Source of the DNA: Symbiodinium kawagutii
Lineage: Eukaryota > Sar > Dinophyceae > Suessiales > Symbiodiniaceae
Length of the DNA stretch: 64,000 nucleotides
Assembly (NCBI GenBank): GCA_009767595.1
Contig: VSDK01022274.1
Span: 1 to 64,000 of the forward strand
Direction: 5' to 3'
A model generated the notes under the pieces. That model was not told the origin of the DNA. It searched no databases and saw only the letters and a program-made list of their open reading frames with translations. The position numbers and the translations under genes were made by a program. Below are positions 43,458 to 54,439 of this stretch, piece after piece. Each line of letters starts with the position of its first letter. Within the stretch, counting starts at the first letter, position 1.

Positions 43458-43564
43458 ATGGTGGTTTCTCAAAATAGGGGTACTCCTAGACCATTCAGTT
43501 TGTTAGTTATTGATAATAATAAACCAACCATTTTTTGGGCTCCCTATTTTGAGAAACCACCATA
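43458..43564 (+). mobile_element. Family A repeat with perfect outer ends
   Basis: ATATGGTGGTTTCTCAAAAT and ATTTTGAGAAACCACCATAT are exact inverted copies. Confidence 0.85.
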
Positions 43565-44184
43565 TCCATGGCTTTTTTGGGGTTGGTTCAGCTACCTTCG
43601 GGGTTCAGAACTATGGTGATATCCCACCCACAAGCTACCTCAATGGTTCTTAATGGTTATTAAGTCCTCCAACTGGGGTTATACCACCTATTAGTGGGTT
43701 GCAACCATGATTACTAACCACTTGCTAAGTGGGATGATCCTTCAAATGCTGAAAGATGATTAGGAGAGTGGGGTGCCACTGTTGTGGAATTCAGGTGTCA
43801 TAACCAATTGGATGAGAAATGTCCACTTAGCAACAGGAAACTACTGTAACGAGGCATGGCTATACAACAGGGGATAACCAATTACTTTTTCCTAGCTGAA
43901 CATCCAAGTACTGGTACATGATGGTTAATGTGTGGCTTCTAATGGTTGAAGGTTTGTAGTGATGCTTAATATTCAACGGCCAGTGACCTTACTAATGATG
44001 ATCAATGATGATTAACAGTTAAGAACATAACCTTTTATGATGGAAACATTGGATGATTGAGAACTATTACGATCGTTAATCGTTGGATCGATTTAACCAT
44101 TATATAACCATGATCATTAATCAGGGTTTATGATCGTGGTTGTGATGGTTTATGCTGGTTATGCATGGCTATTACAGCAAGTAT

Positions 44185-44301
44185 TCAACAGATCACCATC
44201 AGTTCAGCGATGGTTGACTCAAGGATGCTTAACAGCTGGTCTTTCGCGAGCTTTTGTGGATCTGGAATTTCGAAGTCACCGCTTTGGATAAGTGAAGTAG
44301 G
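44185..44301 (-). CDS. C-terminal minus-strand exon
   Basis: Reverse frame: SLIQSGDFEIPDPQKLAKDQ, then LLSILESTIAELMVIC and TGA. A typical helical protein tail. Possibly the last exon of the minus gene at 44811-45200. Confidence 0.55.
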   Translation of the reverse strand, partial: PTSLIQSGDFEIPDPQKLAKDQLLSILESTIAELMVIC

Positions 44302-44401
44302 ATTAATACTGCGGATAATGACGACTAATGAAAGCGGATAATGACCACTAATAACCACTAGTTCAGGTAGTAGAGGTAGGTAGGTATAGGTAAGTATATA
44401 A

Positions 44402-44498
44402 CTGGTTGGTGGTTTCAAACATGTTTTATTTTCTCTAGTAAATATTAAGAAATGGTTTGTTGACTAGTATTCTTCATAGGGGTGAAACCACCAACCAG
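44402..44498 (+). mobile_element. Family C repeat
   Basis: CTGGTTGGTGGTTTCAAACA at the left, TTCTTCATAGGGGTGAAACC then ACCAACCAG at the right. It lies between the two minus-strand exons at 44301 and 44811. Confidence 0.85.
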
Positions 44499-44810
44499 AA
44501 TAGCAAAGGGATCGTATTGAGGGGAATTTATTGATCAATTAGAGAATTAAATCGTGAGAAAATCAAGAGAAATGACCAACTATAGAATGAAGAGGGAGAA
44601 ATATCGTTGCATGTTTGTTAATTTTACAAGTAACAGCTTTAAACAAGGATTTATGCAAGTAATCACTATAGTGGTTTATTTACAATATATAGAATATTTG
44701 AAATAGCTGATTATTGGCTGGTTACAATTCAACGGATGTGGTACCTGGCCGATCTAGGTTGGGTATATTCAGCCATTTGAGAAGCTATTCCACCGTACCC
44801 AGTGATATAC

Positions 44811-45005
44811 CTGGTGATATAAAGCAACCCAGCACCTATTACATGGATCGTGCACAATTCATTTAGAGATAGTTCAACTTTTGCAAGCGGTTCATATGTC
44901 GACGCCAGCCATTCCCAACCATTGGCACTCAACCAGATCCGCACAAGCCGTACGATGTGACCCGGAGGAACGGACTTGATATGGTCGGTTAATGGTTGGC
45001 TAACG
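44811..45005 (-). CDS. Minus-strand exon
   Basis: Reverse frame: SVPPGHIVRLVRIWLSANGW, EWLASTYEPLAKVELSLNEL and CTIHVIGAGLLYIT, ending at ATCACCAG|GTATAT. Very protein-like, with an evident alternation of helix and strand. The 5' end is 45005 (after AAAG) or near 44971 (after CAAG). Confidence 0.6.
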
Positions 45006-45070
45006 CTTTGCGAACAGTTGATTGATGATTGACGATTTGGTTAAAATTGCCGCAAGTTGGCTAATCTTAC

Positions 45071-45200
45071 AATAGCAGCAACTTCGATGTCCAAAAATGC
45101 CGTTCATTTCTCTCAAGAACTTTTGCTCAGCGCGGTTAAGGCCCTTGAGAGTCCGTGCTGTTTGTGCAACGGTCAAGAACGGTGATTTGTCACAATTGTT
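45071..45200 (-). CDS. Minus-strand exon
   Basis: Reverse frame: SPFLTVAQTARTLKGLNRAE, then QKFLREMNGIFGHRSCC, ending at GCTATT|GTAAGA. The plus strand is also open here but with poorer codon style. Confidence 0.5.
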
Positions 45201-45346
45201 AAGCAAGGGTACTCAGGGATATGTCAGTGCACAACAACTGCATGAGACGTCGCAAGGAGTTGAAATGCCAAACACATGTAAAGATGCAACTCAACCAGAT
45301 ACTGCGCTTATTCATCCCGTCCTAGCAGCTAAGGTCACCAATGTTA

Positions 45347-45454
45347 GAGTGGCCACGAATGGATGGTTCGATGCACAGCTGGCTCAAGGAAAAGAAGTAC
45401 AAGGTGAAGCTGTACTCCCACAGGAAGCTCTTCGCACATGAAGAAACCGAAGTG
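45347..45454 (+). CDS. Plus-strand exon, divergent from the minus gene
   Basis: After AATGTTAG|A the frame reads MDGSMHSWLKEKKYKVKLYS, then HRKLFAHEETEV, ending at the canonical donor GTGAGT. Third positions are nearly all G or C. Another frame (45097-45441) is open but less biased. Confidence 0.5.
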
Positions 45455-45479
45455 GTGAGTGTTCAAGTGAGGTTCAGCC

Positions 45480-45575
45480 GCCACCAAGAGCCAAAAGGTG
45501 CCGAGAAGCTGAGCGCAACCCAGGACCAGGTGAACAACGCCTCGAAAGAGGAGGTGTCCAGAGCCCTTTTGGATG
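45480..45575 (+). CDS. Candidate next exon
   Basis: Continues open as GAEKLSATQDQVNNASKEEV then SRALLDGNRHF. ACCAG|GTGAAC inside could be a donor or, at the AG, an acceptor. Confidence 0.3.
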
Positions 45576-46143
45576 GAAATAGACATTTTCCAATTGTTGT
45601 TGGGTTTTTGCATTTCATGAAAAAAACATCAAGCACACATCAACAAAAAACATTGTCCAACCATTCACCAACCATTCGCCATACTAATATTGGAATGACC
45701 TCTTTTTGACTGATGCATGTCCAGGCCACCGAAATGAGTCATCACCATGGCCCCGGTGGTCTTGTGGTCGTCACAAGTGCTGCAAAATAATGTCATCCTT
45801 GAACCAAAAAACCCATTCAGAGCTCATAATCATTCCAACGGAGCCTTTTAGGAATTGGCAATTCATTATACTGTGATAGAACCATGGTAATGAACAACAA
45901 ATCCAAGTATTTTGTTTTGTGGGATCGCCCTCAACTACCAAGACTGCTGCGACGTTCCCAAAAATTATCCAAAGTTAGCCATTCAACATTGTGTGTTTTC
46001 CTAAGCATAAGCCAATGTTGTTTTTGTTTCGAAGTTGCAAAGCCACCGAGATTCGGAGGCGGTAACCCTTGATTACCACCTCACGAATAGTGTCCTGTGA
46101 TCAGTTGCAACCATGGAGTCGGTTACCAGGTTCATTACCAATG

Positions 46144-46258
46144 GTGGTTTCTGCAGCCAGTTTGGGGGAACCTCCAGTCATGATCCAGCTTATTAACCAT
46201 TTATGGCAAAAACCAAGCACAACTTTGGGGGAACCCTATGACTTGAGAAACCCTCATT
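46144..46258 (+). mobile_element. Diverged family A repeat
   Basis: GGTTTCTGCAGCCAGTTTGG and CTATGACTTGAGAAACCCTC flank a core with only faint similarity. Confidence 0.4.
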
Positions 46259-46838
46259 ACTAGTGACTAGTGTTGGTCTTGGTTGTAATTCAAATTAATT
46301 CTTGCAACCACACAATATTTGATTGGAACGCCGTAGTGCAAGCACAAGCGGCCACAAAATGGTTGGCGCATTCCCATGACTTAGTATGGGTTACAGAATT
46401 TGACCAGTGGGAAGGTTCCCCTGTAAGATCTATGACTTCCGTGATCCTCAACTGACAGCTTAGGCTTCAATGTACGGCGTGTGTGTGTGGCGCCATGTCC
46501 AGCCCAAATAGATTGTTTCTTGCGTGTGACATTTGTTTCTTTTGAATGATTTGCCATCGTTAGTCATTAGTCACGAAGGCCCTTTTGGTATTACTCCATT
46601 GTATCTGGCATTATCCATCCGAATGATCAACCATCTTGATCAGTGATCCACCATTATCATTATCAATGCTTAAGTATTACCAACCATTATTAACTATCCA
46701 CCAGTATTCACTATTATTTGTGCTTCAGGATGGTTCTTCACCCACGAGGATAAATTCACGGTTGTCAACTATCAACCACTACTATCATCCCCATTGCCCA
46801 GCACGGTGCCAGTCTCATCCTCAAAGAGCACAACCAGC

Positions 46839-46961
46839 ATGGCCGTCGAAGAAGGCTACGAAGAGGAGGAAGAGGTGCATGGTGGTGGTTTCTGGAGGGA
46901 GCGTTTTAGTAGCAATGGTTACTATGAACCAGCGCTATTGAGTGATTTTTTAGTGAAGTAG
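46839..46961 (+). CDS. Candidate short acidic exon
   Basis: MAVEEGYEEEEEVHGGGFWR then ERFSSNGYYEPALLSDF to TAG, 40 residues. GAAGAG|GTGCAT could be a donor. Another frame is open as well. Confidence 0.3.
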   Translation: MAVEEGYEEEEEVHGGGFWRERFSSNGYYEPALLSDFLVK

Positions 46962-46969
46962 TAGTAGAA

Positions 46970-47860
46970 CTATGTCACTAGTACTATATGGTTGATCAGT
47001 ACTACTTAGTAATTAGTAACTATATGGTTACTATCAACTAGTAATTATGAACCAGTGGTGTAAGTATAAAACTGATTACTGGCATTGGTGATTTAGCTTG
47101 TATATTTGATTGTTAGTAATTATCAGCTGTCATGAAATTATAACGAGTAACTATTGGTGAATCAACTAGTCTCACAATAGATAGTGACCTTTTACTGTTA
47201 GATTGTTACTACTAAATCCAAGTAATTGGGCTTACTATTAATATTTTATTGTTGATATTGCTTAATCACTTACCGAACTAAAACTGACATACTCGTTACT
47301 GGTTGCTATCCAAAGGTGGCTTTCCCCCAAACCAATTGGTTTACTTAGTGGTCAAGTGGTTGGTTCGTGATGATCTACCGCAAGTAGTATGATGTATGAA
47401 TCCACTGATCATAGCAACTGTGCTTGTAGCTACCAGGTATGGGAGGCAGGTAGGACTATGGCTTCTTAGCCAGCTTTGAACAACGGGGGGGGCCACCTTG
47501 TAACTACTACTTGTATTCGATAATTAGCTCATGACTAGTTGTTGTAGTTATTGTAAGTTGCTGATATGATATGATGTATAAATATGTTGAATATTGGTAG
47601 TTATTACTCATAGCTATTTAAGAATGGTTATTGCGATCAACAATTGTCATTGCTGATTGCCTTATGTAACAATGGTTTTCATTGATACAATTACCTATTT
47701 TTGATATGAGCTACCAAATATTAATCACTGATGCTTGATTAGCAAATTGATGAACGTAAGTTCTTAATATCAAAATTTGGATTGGTCCTTGCAAATGAGC
47801 TAACCAGTCTCACTACTCACTTGGCTAATTAGCTCATGAGTAGTAGACTAAATAGACATG
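46970..47860. other. Gene-free AT-rich tract
   Basis: TAGTAACTA-type low-complexity DNA and a family D right-end remnant at about 47487. No exon was seen. Confidence 0.55.
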
Positions 47861-47892
47861 GCCCGGTTTTTAAAATGTTTTGGCTATCCGAG

Positions 47893-47991
47893 GGTGTCTC
47901 TAAACATTGGGAACCCCCAAATCATATTTTCTTAACCAGTTTCGCCAATAAACCAACCATTCTTTGGGTTCCCAATTCCAAGACACCCCCG
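47893..47991 (+). mobile_element. Family A repeat
   Basis: GGTGTCTCTAAACATTGGGA, ACCCCCAAATCATATTTTCT, AATAAACCAACCATTC and GGGTTCCCAATTCCAAGACA. Confidence 0.75.
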
Positions 47992-48030
47992 TTTCGTCTT
48001 CTATTTCCAACACCGTTCACCATTCGCAAG

Positions 48031-48116
48031 GCTCCGCCTGGCTACAATTGGCTGCAGCGAAAGGCTGGGGCAGAACGTAAGGCTACGCCCTGGCAACAAA
48101 AGATGGATACACTCCG
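48031..48116 (+). CDS. Exon ending at a family B repeat
   Basis: After CCATTCGCAAG|G one frame reads APPGYNWLQRKAGAERKATP then WQQKMDTL. It ends ACTCCG followed by GTAAACTAACATAG, the family B left end and a good donor. Confidence 0.5.
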
Positions 48117-48206
48117 GTAAACTAACATAGAAATGGAAAATCACCATGTTGTACCGAGAAATGCTGGGAAACCATTGATAATTGGTGGGCAAACCATTGC
48201 TATGTG
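48112..48206 (+). mobile_element. Family B repeat at an exon end
   Basis: CTCCGGTAAACTAACATAGA and AATGGAAAATCACCATG at the left; the right end is decayed (CAAACCATTGCTATGTGAG). Confidence 0.7.
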
Positions 48207-48382
48207 AGCCCTATAAGGCCTATAAGGTAGCTGAACTAACCCCTGGAAACCATGGTTGGTGACCACTTACGAGCCGTGGGGGTGCACATCCAAGTACTAT
48301 GTGAGCAGATGAACCGAACACATTAGTTCACCTCTAGAAGTTGGGCCACCGCTTAGAGGTGTTGGTGTATCGAACCATATGG

Positions 48383-48481
48383 GGGTTTCCTAGAATAAGG
48401 GATCCCAAAAATGGTGGTTTCTTACGATTACTGGCTAATATAAAGGATCATTGGGGGGTCCCCAATTTTGAGAAACACCCA
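48383..48481 (-). mobile_element. Family A repeat, first of a tandem pair
   Basis: GGGTTTCCTAGAATAAGG at the left, CCCCAATTTTGAGAAACACC at the right. CATATGG lies just before and just after it. Confidence 0.8.
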
Positions 48482-48484
48482 TAT

Positions 48485-48592
48485 GGAGGGTTTCTTAAAA
48501 TTGGGGACCCCCAAAAAATGGTGGGTTTGTTATTAATTATAGATGGATAGTAGTGGATGATTCGGGGGTACCCCTATTTTGAGAAACCACCA
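48485..48592 (-). mobile_element. Family A repeat, second of a tandem pair
   Basis: GGAGGGTTTCTTAAAATTGG at the left, CCCCTATTTTGAGAAACCAC at the right. Starts a few bases after the first copy, same orientation. Confidence 0.8.
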
Positions 48593-48827
48593 TTTGTGTA
48601 GTTAACCCGTATTTGCAGCAATACATGTACTCCCAACACCCATGCTGTCACAATTTAGGAGAAATATCCAATACTCTTTGGAAGTCCCCAAGACTCGATG
48701 CGCACGTTCCACCTGTTATTCTCCTTGGAAAACCGATCATACTCAAAAGTCATCCCTTCCAATACATTCCAACATTACTTGTTCCGAAATCATGTGTTTG
48801 GGTTTTATTTTTGTTATCTTTGGGTTG

Positions 48828-48904
48828 ATAATCTAACATAGCAATCGAAATTCCACTAGTAGTTGTAGATCATGTTTGAATCCCGTTTTTGATTCCCAGA
48901 GGGT
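48828..48904 (+). mobile_element. Family B repeat, short
   Basis: ATAATCTAACATAGCAATCG at the left and TTTGATTCCCAGAGGGTA at the right, with part of the middle missing. Confidence 0.5.
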
Positions 48905-49416
48905 AATGATGGTTAATTAATGACGTTCAACCATGATTAAAGATGCTCAGTGATGGTTTACACCAGATCATGATACTTGGCAACAGCTTTTACCAATGGT
49001 TAAACTCTGGTAAACAATGTGCAACCAGGCAATAGCATGCAGTAGCAGAGGGGCCATGATCAGGTCACCCAAAATCTATCACTGTTCCAAAGAGCGCAGA
49101 AAGAGCACTGGGCAATGCTGATAGCTTCTTGTGAGCTATAATGGTTTGTCAGTACGGTCAATGATTGATCATGGGTGATGAGAACCACATGATGGTTAAT
49201 TAGATTGCCTGAGTGTAGCTGGCGCACACACACACACAATATGCAGGTCTAATATAGCCAAACCGACAAACCAGTCACCTCTATGGATCATCACAAATCA
49301 TCATCAGCAATGATAGCCCTCCTCATCAATTTGTGTTCTCTGCGAGCCATTATGATTCATTGTTTGCCCACGGTTTGTCTAGCATCAATAGGGATTAGCA
49401 ACCACAACAATTAATT

Positions 49417-49499
49417 GTGTATCATCACCATCATCATCATCGTCATCATCATCGTCATCATCATCATCATCGTCATCATCGTCATCATCGTCATCATCG

Positions 49500-49530
<31 letters not shown>
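49417..49530. repeat. (CATCAT/CGT)n compound microsatellite
   Basis: CAT and CGT triplets mixed in short blocks; a 22-bp (TA)n follows at 49638-49657. Confidence 0.9.
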
Positions 49531-49533
<3 letters not shown>

Positions 49534-49699
49534 TCTCATCACCAACAACTATCAAACATTACTGCAAACCAATTACATGATTATCCTTTAATAAACCATG
49601 ACCATGTATTTGCCATTGATATATTTGCATATCTAATTTATATATATATATATATATCATGACACATACCCCAGCATCATCCAAGTTATCGCACCGAAT

Positions 49700-49875
49700 G
49701 GGGACTCCAAAAACACAGGACTTGCCACACAGCTTCCGTTGCTCGCAGACGCGCGATGGACAAACGGTCTTCCCCTATTCCCTCGCATCGCATCGAGCCT
49801 TCTTTCAGCTGCTTGGCTTGGTGATCCTGCGCTGGTTGATACAATGCACTACTGCGAGGATTGAAGGACAAAGAT
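49700..49875 (+). CDS. Candidate exon
   Basis: One frame reads TRDGQTVFPYSLASHRAFFQ then LLGLVILRWLIQCTTARIEG. A reverse frame is open too. Confidence 0.35.
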
Positions 49876-50184
49876 GATTGTACGCTTATAGACTCGTAGT
49901 GTTAATCTTTCATTACAAACTACAAACTTGATTGTTCAGTAAAAAATCACCTAGATGATTCTTAATGAATAATCAACTGTGTAGTTGATCTAGTTGATGG
50001 TCATCCTACCTTGGGGTTAGAGAAGGGGAATGAGAAACGACAATCTTCAAGTGAATCATCAACAATTGATTGCTTATAAGTGCCACAAATGAGAAGCTCG
50101 AAAGGTGAAAGACATGACTGCAATAAGCTTGCAAGGAGCCATAGATCTAGTTGTTTACACGTCAGCCCTATTGGATGGTTCTAA

Positions 50185-50281
50185 TTAATGGCTACCCAGG
50201 ATGAAGCTAAACCCCTGGTTGATTAATAGGGGGTATCCCCTAGTGAATCAACCAGGGGTTCATTTATCCTGGGTTACCATT
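50185..50281 (+). mobile_element. Family F repeat, compact form
   Basis: TAATGGCTACCCAGGATGAA and AACCCCTGGTTGATTAATAG mirror TGAATCAACCAGGGGTTCAT and TTATCCTGGGTTACCAT. Confidence 0.8.
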
Positions 50282-50529
50282 ATACCCTAAGCTCAAGCAT
50301 GCAATTACGATCCGAATCATTGGACATCACTAAGCATTCTTAAGCACCATAGATCATGAATAAACGGTGAAGAGACCATTGATTAACCATCAGTAATTAA
50401 ATTGATCATCGACTTAACCATTAACTAACGAGCAGCACCATGAACCATCCATCGATGCACCACCAAAAACCATCATTAACGAGCTGATGGTTTTAAGCAT
50501 GGTCTATTATCCCCTATATTTGGGATGGT

Positions 50530-50640
50530 TAGTTGAGGGCAAGGGAGCTTTCGTCGCCGAGAAAAGGGATGGTTCATTGATTGACGTATTTCTGGGCGCA
50601 ACTCAGAACAGCAGTTCACCATGATCAATGAGCAGACATG
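50530..50640 (+). CDS. Exon ending at a family E repeat
   Basis: The 3' part reads GRNSEQQFTMINEQT plus two bases, ending ACATG where the family E sequence GCTGTGGGTC starts. An alternative frame over 50530-50627 reads VEGKGAFVAEKRDGSLIDVF. Both are convincing, so two overlapping possibilities remain. Confidence 0.4.
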
Positions 50641-50758
50641 GCTGTGGGTCAAAACCCTGTACCCCTTGTTTCCCTATCATTGACCTTTGTTTTCCCTATA
50701 AATTGGTTGGTTATTACCACCTGTTATGGTTGTTTGATATTGACCCATAGCCATATTT
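50636..50758 (-). mobile_element. Family E repeat acting as a possible GC-AG intron (50641-50766)
   Basis: ACATGGCTGTGGGTCAAAAC at the left and ATATTGACCCATAGCCATAT at the right are inverted ends. The proposed intron runs from GCTGTG to CACGTAG, and the flanking exon frame continues as CRCSLLPGPGTAGLTEK. Confidence 0.7.
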
Positions 50759-50766
50759 GCACGTAG

Positions 50767-50815
50767 CCGTTGTTCCCTCCTACCGGGTCCTGGAACTGCC
50801 GGTCTGACCGAGAAG
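50767..50815 (+). CDS. Short exon with a canonical donor
   Basis: Forty-nine bases between GCACGTAG and GTGAGT. Joined to 50640 it reads CRCSLLPGPGTAGLTEK. Confidence 0.4.
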
Positions 50816-50872
50816 GTGAGTGGTTCATAGTGAGCAGCCGGGATGGTCAACTAAAGGTTCGCCAGTGCCACT

Positions 50873-51073
50873 GATGATATTGGTCAATGGTGGTTGACAA
50901 TGGTTCACAACCGTTACTCACAAGCAATCATGTAGGAACTAGTTGCCGAAACGGTTGTGAACCATTGTCAACCACCATTGACCAATATCATCATTGTGGT
51001 TGATTAACCGTTGAATCATGTAGGAACCAATGAACTAATTGCCAAATGGTAGATTCAACGGTTAATCAACCAC
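50873..51073. repeat. Two neighbouring long inverted repeats with related loops
   Basis: First: perfect 43-bp arms 50873-50915 and 50950-50992 around a 34-base loop. Second: perfect 21-bp arms 50996-51016 and 51053-51073 around a 36-base loop. Both loops contain ATCATGTAGGAAC and CTA-TTGCC. The DNA is unlike families A to G. Confidence 0.95.
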
Positions 51074-51540
51074 CCATATGGCTTCGGGCTGAGAGAATTC
51101 TTGGGGGATTCTTGTTGATGCGAGCAGTAGCCAAGACTTTGATGTGGTATGGTATACAGCCATTCACAACGATTAATGAGTGATAGCTGTTGATGGTGGT
51201 TGTTTGTCTTTAAGAACTGTTCAATATAGCGATAGCCAATGCTGACCATTGATAGATAATATGATTGCAATCGTCGATTACAACAACAATGCATGTTCCA
51301 TCGCTATATGGCAATCATTTCACCTCAAATAGCCATCGCTTATTCATCTAATGGCCAACACCGCATGGAAATTGAATAGAAAATATGCAGCCATTAGCCA
51401 TCAAATAGCCATCATTGTAGCCATCAATCTTGATAAAACCACTGGCACCCCAGGCACTCAAACGAACTTGGCACCGTCATTGTAGCCACCAACCCAGCCA
51501 GCATTAAAGCATCAGATCATTCCTGTCATTCATTGACTAG

Positions 51541-51640
51541 GTGTTTCTCAAAAAAGGGTACCCCCGAATCATCCAATATTAACCATTTATAGTCATAAAC
51601 CAACCATTTTTTAGGGTCCCCCATTTTGAGAAACCACCAG
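51541..51640 (+). mobile_element. Family A repeat, near-consensus
   Basis: GTGTTTCTCAAAAAAGGGTA, CCGAATCATCCAATATTAAC, CATAAACCAACCATTTTTTA and CATTTTGAGAAACCACCAG. Confidence 0.85.
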
Positions 51641-51893
51641 ATTTGTGATGGTGACCCCCGCCACTATGGTATGTCCAACAGTTGAGCTGGGCGTTGATGG
51701 AGGTCATTAATTCATCAACCATCATTCATTAAACGATTATTACCAATAATCTTGATCCAGTATTGATGTTGACCATTACCAATGGTTTAATGAATTTTCA
51801 GTAATGATTGGATTAATCAATAACGATTTAATAATGATTGTTGAGTAATCAATGTTTGATGGGTCCAAGCATCATTGGACCTCCAGCTTTCAG

Positions 51894-52064
51894 ATTTCAC
51901 CCCCAACACCAGCTGTCCGAAACAGCGGTGTGTTCCAGCCGCTGTTCGCCCCTGCTAGGTCCTATCAAGATGCAGAGTTGAGGGCCAAGGCCGAGGCTGT
52001 GGCCCCTCGGAACCGACGCGTTGCGTTGCGCTTAAACGAACTGGAGGTGCCGCTCTTGAAGCTG
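51894..52064 (+). CDS. Exon of unknown gene
   Basis: Exactly 57 codons, phase 0 at both ends, from CTTTCAG|A to AGCTG|GTTGTG. It reads ISPPTPAVRNSGVFQPLFAP, then SYQDAELRAKAEAVAPRNRR and LRLNELEVPLLKL. A proline-rich lead, then a helical segment. GC-rich third positions. Confidence 0.65.
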
Positions 52065-52084
52065 GTTGTGAGCTGTTTTTTTCT

Positions 52085-53225
52085 AGGAAATTATAGTGGT
52101 TGATAGTGGTTTATAGTGGTGTGTATAGTGGTGTTTATAGTGGTTGATATGTGGTTGATAGTGGTTGATAGTTGGTCGATAGTGGTTCATGGTGGTTGAC
52201 AATAGATAAACATGAGGGATAAGAAGATGAAAAGCAAGTGTTGTTTTTCAATGCTTTTCAAGCGTTCATATGGCTACTAACAGGGAAGAATACCCAACAA
52301 TGGTGGTCAAACAACTGCTGCCTGATGGTTTTATGGGGAAACTCTGATGATTTTCTACAGTTAGCTTCGGTTAAAGATGCGGTTCACTATGCGGGATGAT
52401 CAACCAACAATAGGCAGAGTGTTTGGCCCCTTTCACAACAACCGTGTATAGAACAAATCTGGTTAGAAAGGGATAGAACTAACAGCTACAGCTGGAGATA
52501 CCAAGAAATCTACATGGAATATTATGGAATCATAGCTGGACTGGGTCAGTACCAATCATCCAAAACAAGTCATATAAATGAACGTCCCAACAGTTTGACC
52601 GTTTGGTCATGTATGGGATGTGAGCAGCTGGGGCTCGGTGTTTTGACCAACTATCAGCAAACACATCTAGAGATACGATGGAACATAACCAGGAAATCTA
52701 GAGATGTTTCTGGGAATTCCACAAAATTAGACATATAGCAAGAAGAAGAACAATATCAGGGATATGAGTATTTCTCATAAAAAGGGGACCCCCAAACATG
52801 TTTTGTCTGAGAAAAAATGATTCAGATAGAAGATGGAAACTGGGGGGTAACCCCAGATAAAAGGGTTAAAGATTTCTTAACCAGGATCCATCTTTTATCT
52901 GAATCAAGAAAAGAAAAACAAACAGATGAAATGATTCACCCCAGCTATTAAGATGGTTAAGAAACCCAAAAAGATGTCAACCAGCCTGCCAGCCGGTTAT
53001 GATTTCTGCAGCCGGTAATGACTTCCAGCGGGGCGAAACTGACTCGCACGTTAATGGCTCTACCATTATGGACTTCACAAGGCCACATCTCAACATGGAC
53101 ACAGCTGCTACTCTGCCACTCTGGTATTTAAGTTGGCTTGGAACTTGAGAAGAACTACCAATGATGGTAGATACACCTATACCTATTAGTCACATTAAGC
53201 AAGGTTCTCAACAATCATCAGCAAT
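52085..53225. other. Gene-poor stretch
   Basis: TAGTGGTTGATAGTGG-type tandem DNA at 52096-52200, a decayed family A copy at about 52770-52890, and otherwise nothing supported. Confidence 0.5.
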
Positions 53226-53228
53226 GGT

Positions 53229-53361
53229 TAATGGCTACCCAGGATTAATAAACCCCTGGTTGATGATCATAGGGGGTATCCCCTAAAAGCTTTGGTTTTC
53301 CACTAGAATGGTAACCCCCCCAGTTAATAAACCTAGGTTTATTAGTCCTGGGTTAGCATTA
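53229..53361 (+). mobile_element. Family F repeat, long form
   Basis: TAATGGCTACCCAGGATTAA at the left, GGGGGTATCCCC inside, AATAAACCTAGGTTTATTAG and TCCTGGGTTAGCATTA at the right. Confidence 0.8.
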
Positions 53362-53417
53362 AACATGATTCATCACTATCAACCATGGTTCTCCAGTTCG
53401 TTTACAAGGCACCTTCA

Positions 53418-53500
53418 AGGTCGCAGGCACCCCCCTGGTTTGGCTGCTCTTAGCCAAGGACTACCGTGGATGCGCGACGTCACACCAAGGGCTAGTACCC
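53418..53500 (+). CDS. Candidate exon
   Basis: After AAGGTCGCAG|G one frame reads TPLVWLLLAKDYRGCATSHQ. A family E fragment follows at 53507-53596. Short and unconfirmed. Confidence 0.3.
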
Positions 53501-54127
53501 TGGTGGTTCCCCCATCATCAACCATAATTTTCCCTATATTGTTGTTGGTTATTATCCCCCATCATTGATCGGTTGGTCTTGACCCACAGCCATGTAATTC
53601 ACCAATAGTATCCCCCATGATTGCTTTCGCGGCCCAGTAGCAAGCCTGGTTGGTCATCGCTTAGGTCCCCTTGCGGATGACTGAGTGGCCTAGCCTTGAC
53701 GAAGGATCAGCTTAGCCGCTAAGCTGTGGTGACGGGGATGTTTGGACGTCAACAACCTGGCCATTGGAATAGCTATGGGTGTGGTTATTTGAATGATGGT
53801 TGAACATAGTTCAAGGCGGTTGTAATCATGGTTGTTGATGGTTGACATTCATGTCACAACGAAAACTCCACCTTTTATAGTTGGTTCACATGTCAAAACT
53901 AGGAATGTTCAACTTCCAGCCGCCAGTTTGCCAGTTGATTCTTAACATTATAAGGTGGCTTAACCCCCGCAACTATGGTTCGTTTCCCAGAGGGTAACAG
54001 GTGGTTACCCAGCACCGACCTGGCAACATCCTGTGGCTTCGTGTGGACGCCGGTACTTCATGGAACAACATGAAAACACCAGTCTCAAGAGTTGGGAATC
54101 CACCAATTACATGGTATTTTTTCATGG

Positions 54128-54252
54128 TTATTATATGGCTATGGGTCAATATTAACCAACCAACCAATGTTGGTTTTCCACCAACAATAGTAGGGAAAGC
54201 AATGGTTAACAGGGGGGAAGCAGGGGTACAGGGTTTTGACCCACTGCCATAT
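54128..54252 (+). mobile_element. Family E repeat
   Basis: TATATGGCTATGGGTCAATA at the left, AACAATAGTAGGGAAAGCAA in the middle, GGGTTTTGACCCACTGCCAT at the right. Confidence 0.8.
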
Positions 54253-54439
54253 AATATACTCTTATATTACATGGAAACCATCTTAAAAATTGGGAATCCA
54301 CCAATTGTCACAAATAGATGGTTCATTACTAAATAGATGGTTCATTACTATTTACTACTAAGAAACAAATAGATGGTTTAGTACTAAGAGTGATTTACAT
54401 CGGAAGATTTGGGGGTAGCCTCGTCACGAAACCACCACC

